DNA of 39,612 nucleotides from Aquificota bacterium. GTDB lineage: Bacteria; Aquificota; Aquificia; Desulfurobacteriales; DQVG01. Every line of letters begins with the position of its first letter. The stretch's first letter is position 1. This document shows, piece after piece, positions 16,104 through 27,041 of this stretch. The notes beneath the pieces are model-generated. The model was not told where the DNA came from. It saw only the letters and a list, made by a program, of their open reading frames with translations, and searched no databases. Location of the stretch: assembly GCA_027002265.1 (NCBI GenBank), contig JAMOTM010000053.1, positions 1-39,612 on the forward strand, given 5' to 3'. Position numbers and translations under genes: made by a program.

Positions 16104-18674
16104 TTGAGCAAAAAAGAAAGAAAAGTAAAGTTATCTGAACTTGCAGAGGAGCTTGGCTATAAAGATACAAAAAATTTTATTGAAGATATAAAAAATTTAG
16201 AAACTGAGGATGAAAGAATAGAAAGTTTAAAGAAAAAAAGACTTACAGTAAGGAGTTCTGTAGATTTTAGAACAGCTGCAGCTTTAAAAGATTATATATT
16301 AAGTCAAAGAGAAGAAGAAGCTATTTTAAAGAAAACAGAAAAAGACGCCTCTAAATTTTCTCAAGAAATAAAAAAAGAGGAAATTAAGAAAGATTTTTCT
16401 GAAAAAGTTGAGGAAGATAAAGAAAAGTTAGAAACAGAAACTCAAGAAAAAACTGAAATAAAAAAAGAAGAAGATTTTCAGAAGTTTAAAAGAAAAAAGG
16501 ATTTTAGAAGACAAAAAAGATTTTCTAAAAAGCCTCTATTTACTATAAAGAAATATCCGTATAAAAAGGAAGAAGAACAAAAGAAAGACAAATTTGTTTC
16601 TTTAAAGAAAGAAATTGAAGCTGCAAAGGAAGCTGCAAAAGAGAAAACTTCTCAAGTAAATGAGGTAAAAGAAGATAGGACTAAATCCCATGAAAAAACT
16701 CTTCAAAAGCAACATGAAAAAGAAGAAAGACAGGAAGCAAAAGAGCGTTCTTATGAAAAGGCTTATCAAGAATACTTAAGAAGACTTGAGGAGAAAAAAA
16801 GAGCAAAAGCAAAAAGAAAAGCTAAGAAGAAAAAGAAAAAAGAAGAAGTTACAGCTGGTACCGAGCAAGCTACCTCTGAAAATGAGCTAGAAATAAAAAT
16901 TCCTTCTGTAATCTCTGTAAGAGAACTTGCTGAAAAACTAGGAGTAGATCCAAACGAACTTATAAAAGAGCTTATGTTTATGGGTAAACTTGTTACTGTA
17001 AATCAAACTATAGATTTTGAGACTGCTGCAAAGCTCGCAGAAAAATTTGACAAAATAGCAATTTTAGAAGATGAAGAAGAAAAGGAACTTTTAGAAGAAG
17101 AAAAAAAAGAGGAACAAGAGGAACATTTAGAACCTCGCCCTCCAGTAGTTACAGTTATGGGGCATGTCGATCATGGTAAAACATCTCTTTTAGACAAAAT
17201 AAGAAATACTAATGTTGCAGCTCGGGAAGCTGGAGGAATTACTCAACATATTGGAGCTTCTGTAGTTGAAGTTAATACAAGTGAAGGAAAGAAAAAAATT
17301 GTATTTATAGATACACCCGGACATGAAGCTTTTACAGCTATGAGAGCAAGAGGAGCCCAAGTTACTGATATAGTTGTTTTAGTTGTAGCTGCAGATGACG
17401 GAGTTATGCCCCAAACTATAGAGGCTATAAACCATGCCAAGGCTGCGAAGGTTCCTATAATTGTTGCTATAAATAAAATAGATAAACCAAATGCAGATCC
17501 CGAAAGAGTAAAAAGAGAGCTTTCTGAACATGGACTTATTCCGGAAGAGTGGGGTGGAGATACTATTATGGTTCCAGTTTCCGCCCTTACGGGGGAAGGG
17601 ATAGATGAGCTTTTAGAAAATATAGCACTTCTTGCAGATATCTTGGAGCTTAAAGCAAATCCAAATAAAAAAGCAAGAGGTGTAGTTTTAGAAGCTAAAC
17701 TTGATAAAAAAAGAGGACCTGTTGCAACTTTACTTGTTCAAGAAGGAACTTTAAAACAAGGGGATGCAATTGTAGCTGGTCTTTATGCTGGAAAAATTAG
17801 AGCTATGTATGACGATAAAGGTAGACAAGTAAAAGAAGCGGGCCCTTCTATGCCTGTAGAGGTTTTAGGTTTAGAAGGTGTTCCAGAACCTGGAGATAAA
17901 TTTTTTGTAGTAGAAGATATTGAAAAAGCAAGAGAAATAGCCCAACATAGACAAGAACTTGCAAGGGAATCCGCTTTAGAAAAACAAAAGAAAATTTCTT
18001 TAGAAGAGCTCTTTAGTGCTATTCAAAAAGGAGAAATAAAAGAACTTCAAATAGTTCTTAAAGCAGATTGCTATGGTTCTATAGAAGCTATTAGAAAAAC
18101 TTTGGAGGAACTTGAAAAGAATTTACCGGAAGATATTAAAGGAAAAATAAAGATAAATATTATTCATACCGGTGTAGGTCCTATTACTGAAAATGATGTA
18201 CTTTTAGCTTCAGCATCTAATGCAATTGTTCTAGGGTTTAATGTAAGACCAGATTCTGCAGCAAGAAAACTTGCGGAAAGGGAAAAAGTTGATATTAGAA
18301 CATATAGAGTCATTTATGATCTTGTAGATGATGTAAAGAAAGCTCTATCTGGTCTTTTAGAACCTGAAGAAAAAGAAGTAATTTTAGGAACTGCAGAAGT
18401 GAGAGCGACCTTTAAAATAAAAGGTGTTGGAACTGTAGCAGGTTGTTACGTAAAAGATGGGGTTATAAGAAGAAACGCAAATGCTCGTCTTATTAGAAAT
18501 GGGGTTGTTATTTACGATGGAAAAATAGCATCTTTAAAAAGATTTAAAGATGATGTTAAAGAAGTTCAAGCTGGTTATGAGTGTGGTATCGCTCTTGAAA
18601 ACTTTAATGATATTAAAGTAGGTGATACTATAGAGTGTTATGAAATTCAAAAAATTAAAAGGGAAATTAAATGA
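16104..18674 (+). CDS. infB: Translation initiation factor IF-2
   Basis: This GTPase recruits initiator fMet-tRNA to the 30S subunit and promotes 50S joining. Of 856 residues, the first 340 include two IF2_N-type segments separated by a very long Lys/Glu-rich linker. The G domain has GHVDHGKT at 353-360, DTPGHEAF near 403 and NKID near 457, followed by the beta-barrel domains and the C-terminal tRNA-binding domain. TTG at 16104 is the start, with GGGGG five bases before it. The 3' end overlaps the ArsA-like gene by four bases. nusA and rbfA, the usual neighbours, are not adjacent. Confidence 0.97.
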   Translation: MSKKERKVKLSELAEELGYKDTKNFIEDIKNLETEDERIESLKKKRLTVRSSVDFRTAAALKDYILSQREEEAILKKTEKDASKFSQEIKKEEIKKDFSEKVEEDKEKLETETQEKTEIKKEEDFQKFKRKKDFRRQKRFSKKPLFTIKKYPYKKEEEQKKDKFVSLKKEIEAAKEAAKEKTSQVNEVKEDRTKSHEKTLQKQHEKEERQEAKERSYEKAYQEYLRRLEEKKRAKAKRKAKKKKKKEEVTAGTEQATSENELEIKIPSVISVRELAEKLGVDPNELIKELMFMGKLVTVNQTIDFETAAKLAEKFDKIAILEDEEEKELLEEEKKEEQEEHLEPRPPVVTVMGHVDHGKTSLLDKIRNTNVAAREAGGITQHIGASVVEVNTSEGKKKIVFIDTPGHEAFTAMRARGAQVTDIVVLVVAADDGVMPQTIEAINHAKAAKVPIIVAINKIDKPNADPERVKRELSEHGLIPEEWGGDTIMVPVSALTGEGIDELLENIALLADILELKANPNKKARGVVLEAKLDKKRGPVATLLVQEGTLKQGDAIVAGLYAGKIRAMYDDKGRQVKEAGPSMPVEVLGLEGVPEPGDKFFVVEDIEKAREIAQHRQELARESALEKQKKISLEELFSAIQKGEIKELQIVLKADCYGSIEAIRKTLEELEKNLPEDIKGKIKINIIHTGVGPITENDVLLASASNAIVLGFNVRPDSAARKLAEREKVDIRTYRVIYDLVDDVKKALSGLLEPEEKEVILGTAEVRATFKIKGVGTVAGCYVKDGVIRRNANARLIRNGVVIYDGKIASLKRFKDDVKEVQAGYECGIALENFNDIKVGDTIECYEIQKIKREIK

Positions 18675-19504
18675 AAATATCTTTCTTTTTAGGTAAAGGG
18701 GGAGTAGGGAAAACTACCCTCTCCCTTTTATATGCTTTTAATAAAGGAAAGGTTGCTGTTATATCTTTAGATAAAGCTCATAATTTAAAGGATGCTCTTC
18801 AACATTTCTCAAAAGAAAAATTTCAAAATCTTCATATTGAAGAAGTTGATATAGAAGAGGAAATAGAAAAATATCTTGAGAATAAAAAGAAAGAGCTTGA
18901 GAATAAGTTTTCATTTTTTTCTATTTACAATCTAGATTTATTTTTTGAAAATCTAAAAAATGCTCCGGGCATAGAAGAGGAAATATATCTTTATATTATT
19001 AAAAATAGAATAGAAAAATTAAAAAAAGAAGATTACGATGAAATTCATTTTGATATGCCTCCAACTGCACTTTCTTTAAGAATTTTAAGTTTACCTCAGA
19101 TAAATTTAGGTTTCTTAAACTTTCTTAAGGATATAAGAAAAAAAATATATGAAAGAAGAAAAATAATTTATAAAAAAGAAAAGGATAAAGTTTTAGAGAA
19201 GTTAGACGTTTTAGAAAAATTTTATAAAAGTTTAGATAAATTTTTTAAAAGTTCTACAATCTATCTTGTATTAAATTTAGATGCGCTTTCTTTTAGAGAG
19301 ACGGAATTAATTTTAAAAAAATTAAAGGAATTTAATTTTGACTGGGAAAGTATATTTTTAGTTTTTAATAAGCTTAAAGAGGATGTTTCATTATCCTTAA
19401 TAAAAAATTTAGCTCAAAAATATGAATGTAAAGATTTATTTTCTTTTATAGAAAATTATAAGGATAATATAATTTTTCAAAAGCTTCTTAAATTTGAAGT
19501 ATAG
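18671..19504 (+). CDS. ArsA/GET3-like ATPase coupled to infB
   Basis: This 277-residue protein is a deviant Walker A ATPase. GKGGVGKTT is at residues 8-16, a DKAHNL segment corresponds to the ArsA DTDPAHS switch, and [17 protein letters not shown] corresponds to the FDTAPTGHTLRLL motif of ArsA. It is therefore closer to ArsA/Get3 than to MinD or ParA. The P-loop is preceded by only seven residues, and the protein is a single half, shorter than the usual 300-plus ArsA. No arsB, arsR or tail-anchored substrate is nearby. Its ATGA overlap with infB implies translational coupling. The substrate cannot be inferred. Confidence 0.85.
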   Translation: MKISFFLGKGGVGKTTLSLLYAFNKGKVAVISLDKAHNLKDALQHFSKEKFQNLHIEEVDIEEEIEKYLENKKKELENKFSFFSIYNLDLFFENLKNAPGIEEEIYLYIIKNRIEKLKKEDYDEIHFDMPPTALSLRILSLPQINLGFLNFLKDIRKKIYERRKIIYKKEKDKVLEKLDVLEKFYKSLDKFFKSSTIYLVLNLDALSFRETELILKKLKEFNFDWESIFLVFNKLKEDVSLSLIKNLAQKYECKDLFSFIENYKDNIIFQKLLKFEV

Positions 19505-19564
19505 ATAAATTTTTTAATATGCAATTATAGCTTTAAAAGGTATTTCAATAAAAATATGCTTACC

Positions 19565-20362
19565 TTATCTTTTTATTTCTTTTATACTACTTTCTTCTCT
19601 TTCCTTAAAATAAAAATACCATAAAAAAGCATATTTACAAAATGCATTAACAAAATAAGAAAAAGAAATAATTAAACCTCTTATCCCATCTAAACATCCT
19701 CTTTTTAGAATATAGGCTTTAAAAAAGGTCCACATAGGATTAAAAATAAGTTTTAAAAAAGAAAATTTCTTTCTTTTTTTGTAAAAATCTAGTGCTGATA
19801 AATATGCATAGTTTATGGTTTTTTCTAAATGATCCTTTAAAGAACGATAACTATAATGTAAAAGATATCCTTTTTCTATTATCCCAATTTTTCCATCTAT
19901 TTCTAATTTTTCGTGAATATCCCCTATCCATCGTGGATTAGCTTCTCTTCTAACGAGGCGAAGAGATAAATCTTCTTTCCAAATGTGTTTTAAAGGTTTT
20001 CCAAGATATATCATTTTTCTTTTGATTAAATAACCATTAAATTTTGTATCTTTGGAGTTTACTATTTTTTTTATTTCTTTTTTTAAAGTATCATCTACTA
20101 CTTCATCCGCATCTAAAAATAAAATCCATTTCCCTTGTGTTTTATTTAAAGCACTTTGTTTTTGCTTTCCATATCCTTTCCAATTTTCTATAAAAACTTT
20201 TGCACCATATTTTCTTGCAATCTCAGCTGTTTTATCGGTTGTAGAGCTATCTACAACAACGATAATTTCATCAGCTATATCCTTTATAGCTTTTAAAGTT
20301 TTCGGAAGTCTATCTTCTTCGTTTTTTGCAATAATTGAAACTGAAAGATTTACATTTTTCAT
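19565..20362 (-). CDS. Glycosyltransferase family 2, WaaE/KdtX-like
   Basis: This is a GT-A-fold sugar transferase, probably for lipopolysaccharide core assembly. The SVSIIAKNEEDRLPKTLKAI start, the VVVDSSTTDKT nucleotide-binding block, WKGYGKQKQSAL, the DADEVVDD metal motif and WIGDIHEKL are typical of the WaaE/KdtX group (lipopolysaccharide core beta-1,4-glucosyltransferase). The C-terminal third has hydrophobic, membrane-associating helices around residues 205-255. A longer GTG start at 20380 is possible, but AAGGAG sits seven bases before ATG 20362, which I use. This gives 265 residues. It is divergent from secA and convergent with the ArsA-like gene. The acceptor is not known. Confidence 0.88.
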   Translation of the reverse strand: MKNVNLSVSIIAKNEEDRLPKTLKAIKDIADEIIVVVDSSTTDKTAEIARKYGAKVFIENWKGYGKQKQSALNKTQGKWILFLDADEVVDDTLKKEIKKIVNSKDTKFNGYLIKRKMIYLGKPLKHIWKEDLSLRLVRREANPRWIGDIHEKLEIDGKIGIIEKGYLLHYSYRSLKDHLEKTINYAYLSALDFYKKRKKFSFLKLIFNPMWTFFKAYILKRGCLDGIRGLIISFSYFVNAFCKYAFLWYFYFKEREESSIKEIKR

Positions 20363-20373
20363 TTTAATTCTCC

Positions 20374-20402
20374 TTGACACAAATATTTCAAAATATTATA
20401 AA
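20374..20402 (+). promoter_or_regulatory. Consensus-type promoter for secA
   Basis: TTGACA (20374-20379) and TATAAA (20397-20402) are 17 bases apart, giving a transcript start about 34 bases before the secA ATG. It is the strongest promoter match in the window. The -35 lies directly upstream of the divergent glycosyltransferase gene's start. Confidence 0.8.
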
Positions 20403-20442
20403 TAGAGTGCGGATAATATAAAAATTTTTTCAAGGAGGAAGA

Positions 20443-23136
20443 ATGCTTAATTATATTGCAAAAAAGATATTTGGTACAAAAAATGAAAGAGAAATAAAAA
20501 AAATTAAGCCTTTGGTTGAGAAGATAAACTCTTTAGAAAAAGAATTTGAAAAGAAAACTCAAGCTGAGCTTAGGGAGCTTATAAATAAATTTAGAAAGGA
20601 TTTAAAAGATATTTATGAGAAATATAAAGATGACGAAGTAAAAAGTGCAAAGGAACAATTTAAATATATGGATAAAATTCTACCTGAAGTTTTTGCGGCT
20701 GTTAGAGAAGCTTCAAAAAGAACTTTGGGTCTTAGACATTTTGATGTTCAACTTATTGGAGGGATTGTTCTTCATCAAGGAAAAATAGCTGAAATGAAAA
20801 CTGGAGAGGGTAAAACTTTAGTTGCAACTCTGGCTGCCACTTTAAATGCTCTTGCTGGAAGAGGTGTACATATTGTTACTGTAAATGATTATCTTGCAAA
20901 AAGAGATGCAGAATGGATGGGTCCGGTTTATAGATATTTAGGTCTTACTGTAGGATATTTACAGCAAAATATGGAGAAAGAGGAAAGGAAAAAAGCTTAT
21001 GCATGTGATATCACTTATGGAACAAATAGCGAATTTGGTTTTGATTATCTAAGAGATAATATGGCCTTTTCTAAGGAAGATCAGGTTCAAAGAGAACTTT
21101 TTTACGCTATTGTTGATGAAGCAGATTCTATTTTAATAGATGAAGCTAGAACTCCGCTTATAATTTCAGGACCTTCCGATGAAAATCCAGAAATTTATTA
21201 TCTTGCAGACTTTATTGTTAGAAAACTAAAAAAAGACGAAGATTTTGAAGTAGATGAAAAAAACAAAATTGCAGTTTTAACAGATAAAGGTATTAAGAAA
21301 GTAGAGAAAATTTTAGAGGAGCTCATAGACAAAGAAGCGTATGGGGTTAAGGAAATAAATTTATATGATCCAAAACTTTCTGAGCTTCTTCATGCAATTT
21401 TACAATCTCTAAGAGCTCATCATCTTTTTAAAAGAGATATAGACTATATGGTTATTAATAATAAAGTTGTAATTATAGATGAGTTTACTGGAAGACTTAT
21501 GGATGGAAGACGTTGGAGCGATGGTCTTCATCAAGCGGTAGAAGCTAAAGAGGGTGTTCCAATAGAGTCGGAAAATCAAACTCTAGCAACTATAACTATT
21601 CAAAACTATTTTAAACTTTATAAAAAACTTGCCGGGATGACTGGAACCGCAGAAACAGAAGCTGCGGAACTTAAAGCTATTTATGGCCTAGATGTTGTAG
21701 TTATCCCTACAAATAAACCTGTAAGAAGAATAGATCATCCGGATTTAATTTTTAAAACAAAGGCTGCAAAATGGAGAGCAGTTGTAAATGAAATAAAAAA
21801 AGAACATGCAAAAGGTAGACCAATTTTAGTTGGGACAAAATCTGTGGAAGATTCCGAGCTTCTTAGCGAGCTTTTAAAAAAAGAAGGAATCCCTCATCAA
21901 GTTTTAAATGCAAAATATCATGAAAAGGAAGCAGAAATTGTCGCTCAAGCTGGTAGATTAGGTGCAGTTACAATTGCAACTAATATGGCTGGAAGAGGAA
22001 CAGATATTTTACTTGGAGGAAATCCAGAGTATCTTGCTAAAAGTGAGCTTAAAGAAAAGGGAATTACTTTAGATTCTATTAAGGAAATGATAAAAAAAGA
22101 AAAGCCTGAACTTTCAGATTTTGAGGTAGAAGAAAAGGCTTTTGAAATATATGAAGAACTTTTAAAGGAAAATGTGGAGAAATGGAAAAAAATTACAGAA
22201 GAAGAAAAGAAAAAGGTTTTAGAGCTCGGAGGACTTTATGTTATTGGAACGGAAAGACATGAAAGTAGAAGAGTAGATAATCAGCTTAGAGGTAGAGCAG
22301 GTCGTCAAGGGGATCCGGGAGAAACACGTTTCTTTTTATCTTTAGAAGATGATCTTCTTAGACTTTTTGGAGCTGATAAAATTCAAAAACTTATGACAAT
22401 GATGAATATTCCGGAAGATGAACCTATTACTCACAAAATGGTTTCAAAAGCCTTGGAAACTGCTCAAAAGAAAGTAGAGCAAATGCACTTTCAAATAAGA
22501 AAAAGACTTTTAGAATTTGATGAAGTTTACAACGTTCAAAGAAAAGTTATTTATGAGCAAAGAAATAAAATACTAAAAGGTGAAAATATAAAAGATGAAA
22601 TTTTAGCAATGATAGAAGATGTTGTGGAAGATTTAATTGATATGTTTGCTCCCGAAGAAGAGCTTCCAGAAGAGTGGAATTTAAAAGGTTTAAAAGAATA
22701 TGTTGAAAAAAACTATGGAGTTCCTCTTGAAAATTTCCCAACATCTTTAGAAGAGTTAGAAAAAGTTAATATAGATGTGGATGATGAAAGAGAAAAATTA
22801 AAAATTCTTTTATTAAAAGCTTTTATAAAACTTTATGAAGAAGGAGAAAAGATTTTGGGAAGTTCTTCTTTAAGAGAACTTGAAAGATTTACTCTTTTAC
22901 AAAACTTAGATCACTACTGGAGAGAACATTTAAGAAATCTAGATCACCTAAGAGAAGGAATTGGTTTAAGAGGTTATGGTCAAAAGGATCCAGTAGTAGA
23001 GTTTAAAAAAGAAGCTTTTGAACTTTTTGGAGATCTAATAAAAACTATAAAACATGCTACTATACAATCCATAATGCAATATATTCATTTTAACTTAAAA
23101 GAAATGCAAGAAAGAAATAAAGAAATAGAAGTATAA
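20443..23136 (+). CDS. secA: Preprotein translocase ATPase SecA
   Basis: This motor drives protein export through SecYEG. The 897-residue sequence has Walker A GEGKT at 121-125, [14 protein letters not shown] in the first motor domain, NMAGRGTD and the arginine finger region [17 protein letters not shown] in the second, and the helical scaffold region near the C-terminus. It ends in NKEIEV without the CxCxSGxxxxxCC zinc motif that binds SecB in many Gram-negative SecA proteins. The start is ATG 20443 with AAGGAGG. A GspE/PilB-type ATPase follows by 12 bases. Confidence 0.98.
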   Translation: MLNYIAKKIFGTKNEREIKKIKPLVEKINSLEKEFEKKTQAELRELINKFRKDLKDIYEKYKDDEVKSAKEQFKYMDKILPEVFAAVREASKRTLGLRHFDVQLIGGIVLHQGKIAEMKTGEGKTLVATLAATLNALAGRGVHIVTVNDYLAKRDAEWMGPVYRYLGLTVGYLQQNMEKEERKKAYACDITYGTNSEFGFDYLRDNMAFSKEDQVQRELFYAIVDEADSILIDEARTPLIISGPSDENPEIYYLADFIVRKLKKDEDFEVDEKNKIAVLTDKGIKKVEKILEELIDKEAYGVKEINLYDPKLSELLHAILQSLRAHHLFKRDIDYMVINNKVVIIDEFTGRLMDGRRWSDGLHQAVEAKEGVPIESENQTLATITIQNYFKLYKKLAGMTGTAETEAAELKAIYGLDVVVIPTNKPVRRIDHPDLIFKTKAAKWRAVVNEIKKEHAKGRPILVGTKSVEDSELLSELLKKEGIPHQVLNAKYHEKEAEIVAQAGRLGAVTIATNMAGRGTDILLGGNPEYLAKSELKEKGITLDSIKEMIKKEKPELSDFEVEEKAFEIYEELLKENVEKWKKITEEEKKKVLELGGLYVIGTERHESRRVDNQLRGRAGRQGDPGETRFFLSLEDDLLRLFGADKIQKLMTMMNIPEDEPITHKMVSKALETAQKKVEQMHFQIRKRLLEFDEVYNVQRKVIYEQRNKILKGENIKDEILAMIEDVVEDLIDMFAPEEELPEEWNLKGLKEYVEKNYGVPLENFPTSLEELEKVNIDVDDEREKLKILLLKAFIKLYEEGEKILGSSSLRELERFTLLQNLDHYWREHLRNLDHLREGIGLRGYGQKDPVVEFKKEAFELFGDLIKTIKHATIQSIMQYIHFNLKEMQERNKEIEV

Positions 23137-23148
23137 GGAAGTATTTTT

Positions 23149-24441
23149 TTGAAATTAGGAGAATTTTTAGTTTCTAATAACTTTATTTCTAAGCATGAAC
23201 TTGACTTTGCTTTGGAAGATCAAAAATATACCCAAAAGTTTCTAGGTGAGATTTTAGTAGAGCTTGGTTTTCTTCCAAGCTCACTTTTAAACATATTTTT
23301 AGCTTTATATGAAAATAGAAGCTATAAGCTTTTATTTTCAGATGCTCTTAGCAAGAATCTTTACAAATTTTCAAAAGGTGAATATATATATAAGTATGGA
23401 AACTTAATTTTTTCTACGAAGGAATTTTTTGAAAAATATAGTTTAGAGGATAAGGGTTATAAACTTTTTGAGGTAAAAAAAGGTTTTAAAGTAGATTTTC
23501 AAGAGGAAATAAATTTGTCCTTAACTACTCCTCAAACTTTTCTTCAAAATCTTATTTTATTTGCAGTTTATAATGAAATTTCAGATTTACATTTTGAACC
23601 ATTTTCAAATATAGTTCGTTTAAAAGTAAGAAAACTTGGGAAAATTCAATATCTTCTTAATTTTTCTAAGGATTTTTATAAAAAATTTTTAATATCTTTA
23701 AAAAGTTTTTCTAATTTGGACTATACAAAAACCGCAACTCCTCAAGATGGAAGAATTTATCTTAAAACCCAGCTTGGAAATGTATATTTGCGTCTATCCT
23801 TTTTGCCGGGTATTTATGGAGAAAACTTAGTTATTAGGGTTTTAAATAAAAAAGGTGGTATTTTGAGATTAAATCATTTAGGATTAGAAGAGAAATATTT
23901 TGAAATTTTAAAAAAAATAAAAAATATTAGACACGGACTTATTTTAATTTGTGGTTCTACCGGAAGTGGAAAAACAACTACCCTCTACGCTTTAATAAGG
24001 GAGCTTTTTTCCCCCGAAAAAAACATTATTACTATTGAGGAACCCGTAGAGTACTTATACCCTGCCATTAGGCAAATAGAGGTTAATGAGAAGTTAAGTT
24101 TTTATGAAAGTTTAAAAGCTTCTTTAAGACAAGATCCAGATGTTATTGTTCTTGGGGAAATTAGAGATGAAAATACAGCAAAAACCGCTTTAAGAGCAGC
24201 TCAAACCGGACACCTTGTTATAGCTTCTTTACATTCTTATTCTCTTGAAACTACAATTTCAAGACTAGTAAATTTGGGATTAGATAAAGAAGAAATTAAA
24301 GAAGTCTTGAAAATGGTAGTTATCCAAGAACTTATAGATATAAAATGTCCTTTTTGCAAAGGCAAAGGTTGTAATATTTGCTTTAAAGGAATTTTTGATA
24401 AAAGACCTTCCTTAAAAGTTTTTAAAAATTTCCCAGCATAG
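23149..24441 (+). CDS. GspE/PilB-type secretion/pilus ATPase with MshEN-like start
   Basis: This 430-residue hexameric ATPase powers type II secretion or type IV pilus assembly. The N-terminal 45 residues (KLGEFLVSNNFIS, then FLGEILVELGFL) resemble an MshEN domain, a c-di-GMP-binding unit of such ATPases. The core has Walker A GSTGSGKTTT at 269-278, a GEIRDENTA Walker B, an Asp box and TGHLVIASLHS. A CPFC-KGKGC-NIC zinc cluster lies near the C-terminus. TTG 23149 is used; AAGGAAG is upstream. It sits 12 bases after secA. Its 3' end overlaps the RlmB-type gene tail-to-tail by 30 bases. No pilin genes are in the window. Confidence 0.88.
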   Translation: MKLGEFLVSNNFISKHELDFALEDQKYTQKFLGEILVELGFLPSSLLNIFLALYENRSYKLLFSDALSKNLYKFSKGEYIYKYGNLIFSTKEFFEKYSLEDKGYKLFEVKKGFKVDFQEEINLSLTTPQTFLQNLILFAVYNEISDLHFEPFSNIVRLKVRKLGKIQYLLNFSKDFYKKFLISLKSFSNLDYTKTATPQDGRIYLKTQLGNVYLRLSFLPGIYGENLVIRVLNKKGGILRLNHLGLEEKYFEILKKIKNIRHGLILICGSTGSGKTTTLYALIRELFSPEKNIITIEEPVEYLYPAIRQIEVNEKLSFYESLKASLRQDPDVIVLGEIRDENTAKTALRAAQTGHLVIASLHSYSLETTISRLVNLGLDKEEIKEVLKMVVIQELIDIKCPFCKGKGCNICFKGIFDKRPSLKVFKNFPA

Positions 24442-25134
24442 AATACTTGTAGCACAAGCCACATTTAATGAAGGAATTTTTCCTGTCATGGGAATGGTTA
24501 AGATATTTTCTAATTTTTCCAGAATTTCCCGTCTTATTCCTTTTCCTTCACTTCCTATAAATACTATAGCAGGAAGTTTTATTTTTTCTTGTCTTATATC
24601 CTTTCCTCCTGTTTCTAAAGCATAGATGTTAATATTTTCCTCTTTAATTTTTTCTATTAAATCAAGAAAAGAATCTACTTTTGCTATTTTAGTATGAAAA
24701 ATAGCTCCAGAGGATGTTTTTACCACAATTTCATTTATAGGAGGGGAGTTTCTTTTCTCTAAAAATATTCCTTCTCCCCCAAAAGCTACAAGCGAACGAA
24801 TGATAAGACCTAAATTTTGAGGTTCAGTTATTCCATCTAAAGCAAGAGCATAAGAATTATTTTTTATTAAGCTATTTAATAAAGATAAACCGTCTACAAT
24901 ATTTATATTATCACTTGCGACAATTGCACAAATCCCTTGATTTTTCGTAGTTTTCGTTAATTTATCTATATAAGATTTTTTTGTTTTTTGATAGGGAATA
25001 TTTAAATTTTCAAGAAAATTTATTATTTCTTTATACTTTTCTTTTTTCGCTCTATTAAAATCAATATAAACTTTTTCTATATTTTGTTTATTTTTTAATG
25101 CTTCTTTTATGGAATTAAGGCCAAATATTATCAA
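24412..25134 (-). CDS. rlmB: SpoU/TrmH-type RNA 2'-O-methyltransferase (RlmB-like)
   Basis: This SAM-dependent enzyme methylates the 2'-OH of ribose; the RlmB group acts on G2251 of 23S rRNA. The N-terminal substrate-binding domain starts MIIFGLNSIKEALKNK. The catalytic trefoil-knot motifs are LDGITEPQNLGLIIRSL (motif 1), FIGSEGKGI (motif 2) and IPMTGKIPSLNVACATSI (motif 3). The protein is 240 residues. TTG 25134 is the apparent start, with AGGAA nine bases upstream. RlmB is preferred over TrmH by the knot sequence, but the precise base is inferred. The 3' end overlaps the GspE-type gene by 30 bases. Confidence 0.88.
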   Translation of the reverse strand: MIIFGLNSIKEALKNKQNIEKVYIDFNRAKKEKYKEIINFLENLNIPYQKTKKSYIDKLTKTTKNQGICAIVASDNINIVDGLSLLNSLIKNNSYALALDGITEPQNLGLIIRSLVAFGGEGIFLEKRNSPPINEIVVKTSSGAIFHTKIAKVDSFLDLIEKIKEENINIYALETGGKDIRQEKIKLPAIVFIGSEGKGIRREILEKLENILTIPMTGKIPSLNVACATSILCWEIFKNF

Positions 25135-25207
25135 CTTTTTAATTCCTAGTTTCTAATTTTATATTTATTTTTCCTATATTATAACTAAAAAACATAAAAT
25201 AAAAAAT

Positions 25208-25864
25208 TTACTTGCACTCAAATTTAACTTTTACTTTCAAACTAATTTCTTTAGAACTTTTTGCAGGTTCTGGAGCTAGAGATTTAGAAAATTTTATTTG
25301 AGATCGAAATATAGGAATATAAATAGAGTTAAAGGAAATATAACTTATTTCGCAAGATTTATTTAAAAGTTTTTCAATTTTTCTTTTTTCAAAAATAATT
25401 TTATTAATGGCTTTATATTTTAGTTTTTCTAAAACTTCATTTTGTTTTTGATTGGATATTATATAATGAGGATTATATACAATGTATTTAATGTTATATA
25501 ACTTAGAAAATCTATTTAAAAGATTAAAAATTCTATTTTGATTCTCTATATTTTTTAGATAAAAGTTATATATTATTTCTCCTATAAAACCTTTAGAAAC
25601 ATATTTTTTTAAATTCGGATCATAATCTTTATATTCTCTAATATAGAAATTACCACCTTTATATTTTAATTTTAAAGTTCTTATGGATTTATCTAATTTT
25701 CCTAAAACGTCTAAAACATTTTCTTCGCTTTGAGATATATAACTAACTTTAATTGGAAGAAAATAAATATCCGGATTAACGTAAGATTTAACGGTTATAG
25801 TATCTGAAATAATTGTTTTAGCAAAAGATGTAGAAAATAATAGAAAAAGTATAAACTTTTTCAT
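25208..25864 (-). CDS. Exported protein, SIMPL (DUF541)-like
   Basis: This 218-residue protein begins with a signal-peptide-like MKKFILFLLFSTSFA, with likely cleavage near residue 15. The pattern of a strand-rich first half, an IREYKDY motif and a KAINKIIFEKRKIEKLL segment resembles SIMPL/DUF541 periplasmic proteins, but I see no unique signature, so the family call is tentative. ATG at 25864 follows AGGAGG. It lies between lpxB and the RlmB-type gene. An envelope role is consistent with the lpxB neighbour, but no function is known. Confidence 0.5.
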   Translation of the reverse strand: MKKFILFLLFSTSFAKTIISDTITVKSYVNPDIYFLPIKVSYISQSEENVLDVLGKLDKSIRTLKLKYKGGNFYIREYKDYDPNLKKYVSKGFIGEIIYNFYLKNIENQNRIFNLLNRFSKLYNIKYIVYNPHYIISNQKQNEVLEKLKYKAINKIIFEKRKIEKLLNKSCEISYISFNSIYIPIFRSQIKFSKSLAPEPAKSSKEISLKVKVKFECK

Positions 25865-25907
25865 AGGACTTAATCCTCCTAATAATAAACTATTTTACCA
25901 TAAAATA

Positions 25908-27041
25908 TTATACAAGTAACTTTTCTAAGTTTTCAAAACATCCGTGTTTTAAGATTTTTCTTATTTTAAGAAAATGAGCTAGATATATATTTTTATTATC
26001 TATAAGGTCTATAAAATCTTTTTCAATCTTTTTTTCTTTTAAAAATTGGATATGTTCTTTCATTAATTTTTTTTGCAAAAGAATGTTTACTAAGGATATG
26101 TAAGGAATTTTTACTAATATTCTTCCTAAAAGATAAGTAAAAATATTTAACTTATAAACAACTATATGTGGAACCCCACAAAGAGCAGCCTCCAAAGAAG
26201 CTGTACCGCTTGTTATTATTCCAAAATCTGCTTTTTTCAAAATTTTCAAAGAATTCCCGAAACTTAAACATATATAATTTGGGATTTTATAATTTTCTAT
26301 TAAATTTCTTACATTTGGAGTTAAGGGCATAAAAAAATTTATACTATATTTATCTTTTAATTTATTAAATATATTTTTTGTAATATTAAGAAAAAAGGGC
26401 ATAAGATTTTTTATCTCTTGAGGACGGCTACCTGGCATAAGAATAATATTTAAATTTCTTGTTTTATTTATATCTTTTTTTAATTTTTGCTTAATCAAAT
26501 TTTCACTATCAAAGATAATATCTAAAAGTGGATTTCCAACATAAATAGCATTTATGCCAAAATTTTTAAAATATCTTTCTTCAAATGGAAATATACAAAA
26601 AAGCTCATCTAAAATCTTTAAAGATTTATTTCTAAATTCCCCCCAAGCCCAGGTTTTTGGAGGAATAAAGTGGTAGCGTTTAGTAGAAGATTGAAATTTA
26701 AAAAATACTTTATGGATTTTTTCGTGAAAAGCCCAAGCATCTAAACTTAATATAAATTTAAATTTTTCTTTTTTTACTAGATTTTCAATATCTTTCAAAA
26801 GTGATCTTACGATTCTATATTTTGAAAGAACCTCAAAAAAACCCAGAGAGGTAAGATTATCAGAATCAAAAATAAGTTTCAAATTTGGATGATTCAAAAG
26901 TTTTTTTTCTTTTAAAAAAGATTTTGAAAATATAGTATATACTTTATACTTAGGTAATAAAAAACTTAAAAGTCTTAAACCATAATTAAAAGCAGAGGGT
27001 TCAAGAGCTGTTAGAAATATATTTTCTTGAAGCAAATTCAT
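25908..27041 (-). CDS. lpxB: Lipid-A-disaccharide synthase
   Basis: This glycosyltransferase joins lipid X and UDP-2,3-diacylglucosamine to make the lipid A disaccharide. Characteristic blocks are IPPKTWAWGEFRNK, an FPFEERYFKNFGINAIYVGNP segment, LMPGSRPQEIKNL, the donor-binding ITSGTASLEAALCGVPHIV and a VYKLNIFTYLLGRILV segment. The sequence is very AT-rich and lysine-rich but complete at 377 residues. ATG 27041 is chosen over TTG 27044. It overlaps the upstream fliJ-like gene by 41 bases, and AAGGAA sits before it. Confidence 0.93.
   Translation of the reverse strand: MNLLQENIFLTALEPSAFNYGLRLLSFLLPKYKVYTIFSKSFLKEKKLLNHPNLKLIFDSDNLTSLGFFEVLSKYRIVRSLLKDIENLVKKEKFKFILSLDAWAFHEKIHKVFFKFQSSTKRYHFIPPKTWAWGEFRNKSLKILDELFCIFPFEERYFKNFGINAIYVGNPLLDIIFDSENLIKQKLKKDINKTRNLNIILMPGSRPQEIKNLMPFFLNITKNIFNKLKDKYSINFFMPLTPNVRNLIENYKIPNYICLSFGNSLKILKKADFGIITSGTASLEAALCGVPHIVVYKLNIFTYLLGRILVKIPYISLVNILLQKKLMKEHIQFLKEKKIEKDFIDLIDNKNIYLAHFLKIRKILKHGCFENLEKLLV

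Noticed and set aside
19505-19564. Gap between the ArsA-like and glycosyltransferase genes as a terminator region
   Set aside because: I looked for a GC-rich stem with T-tract on both strands and found none.
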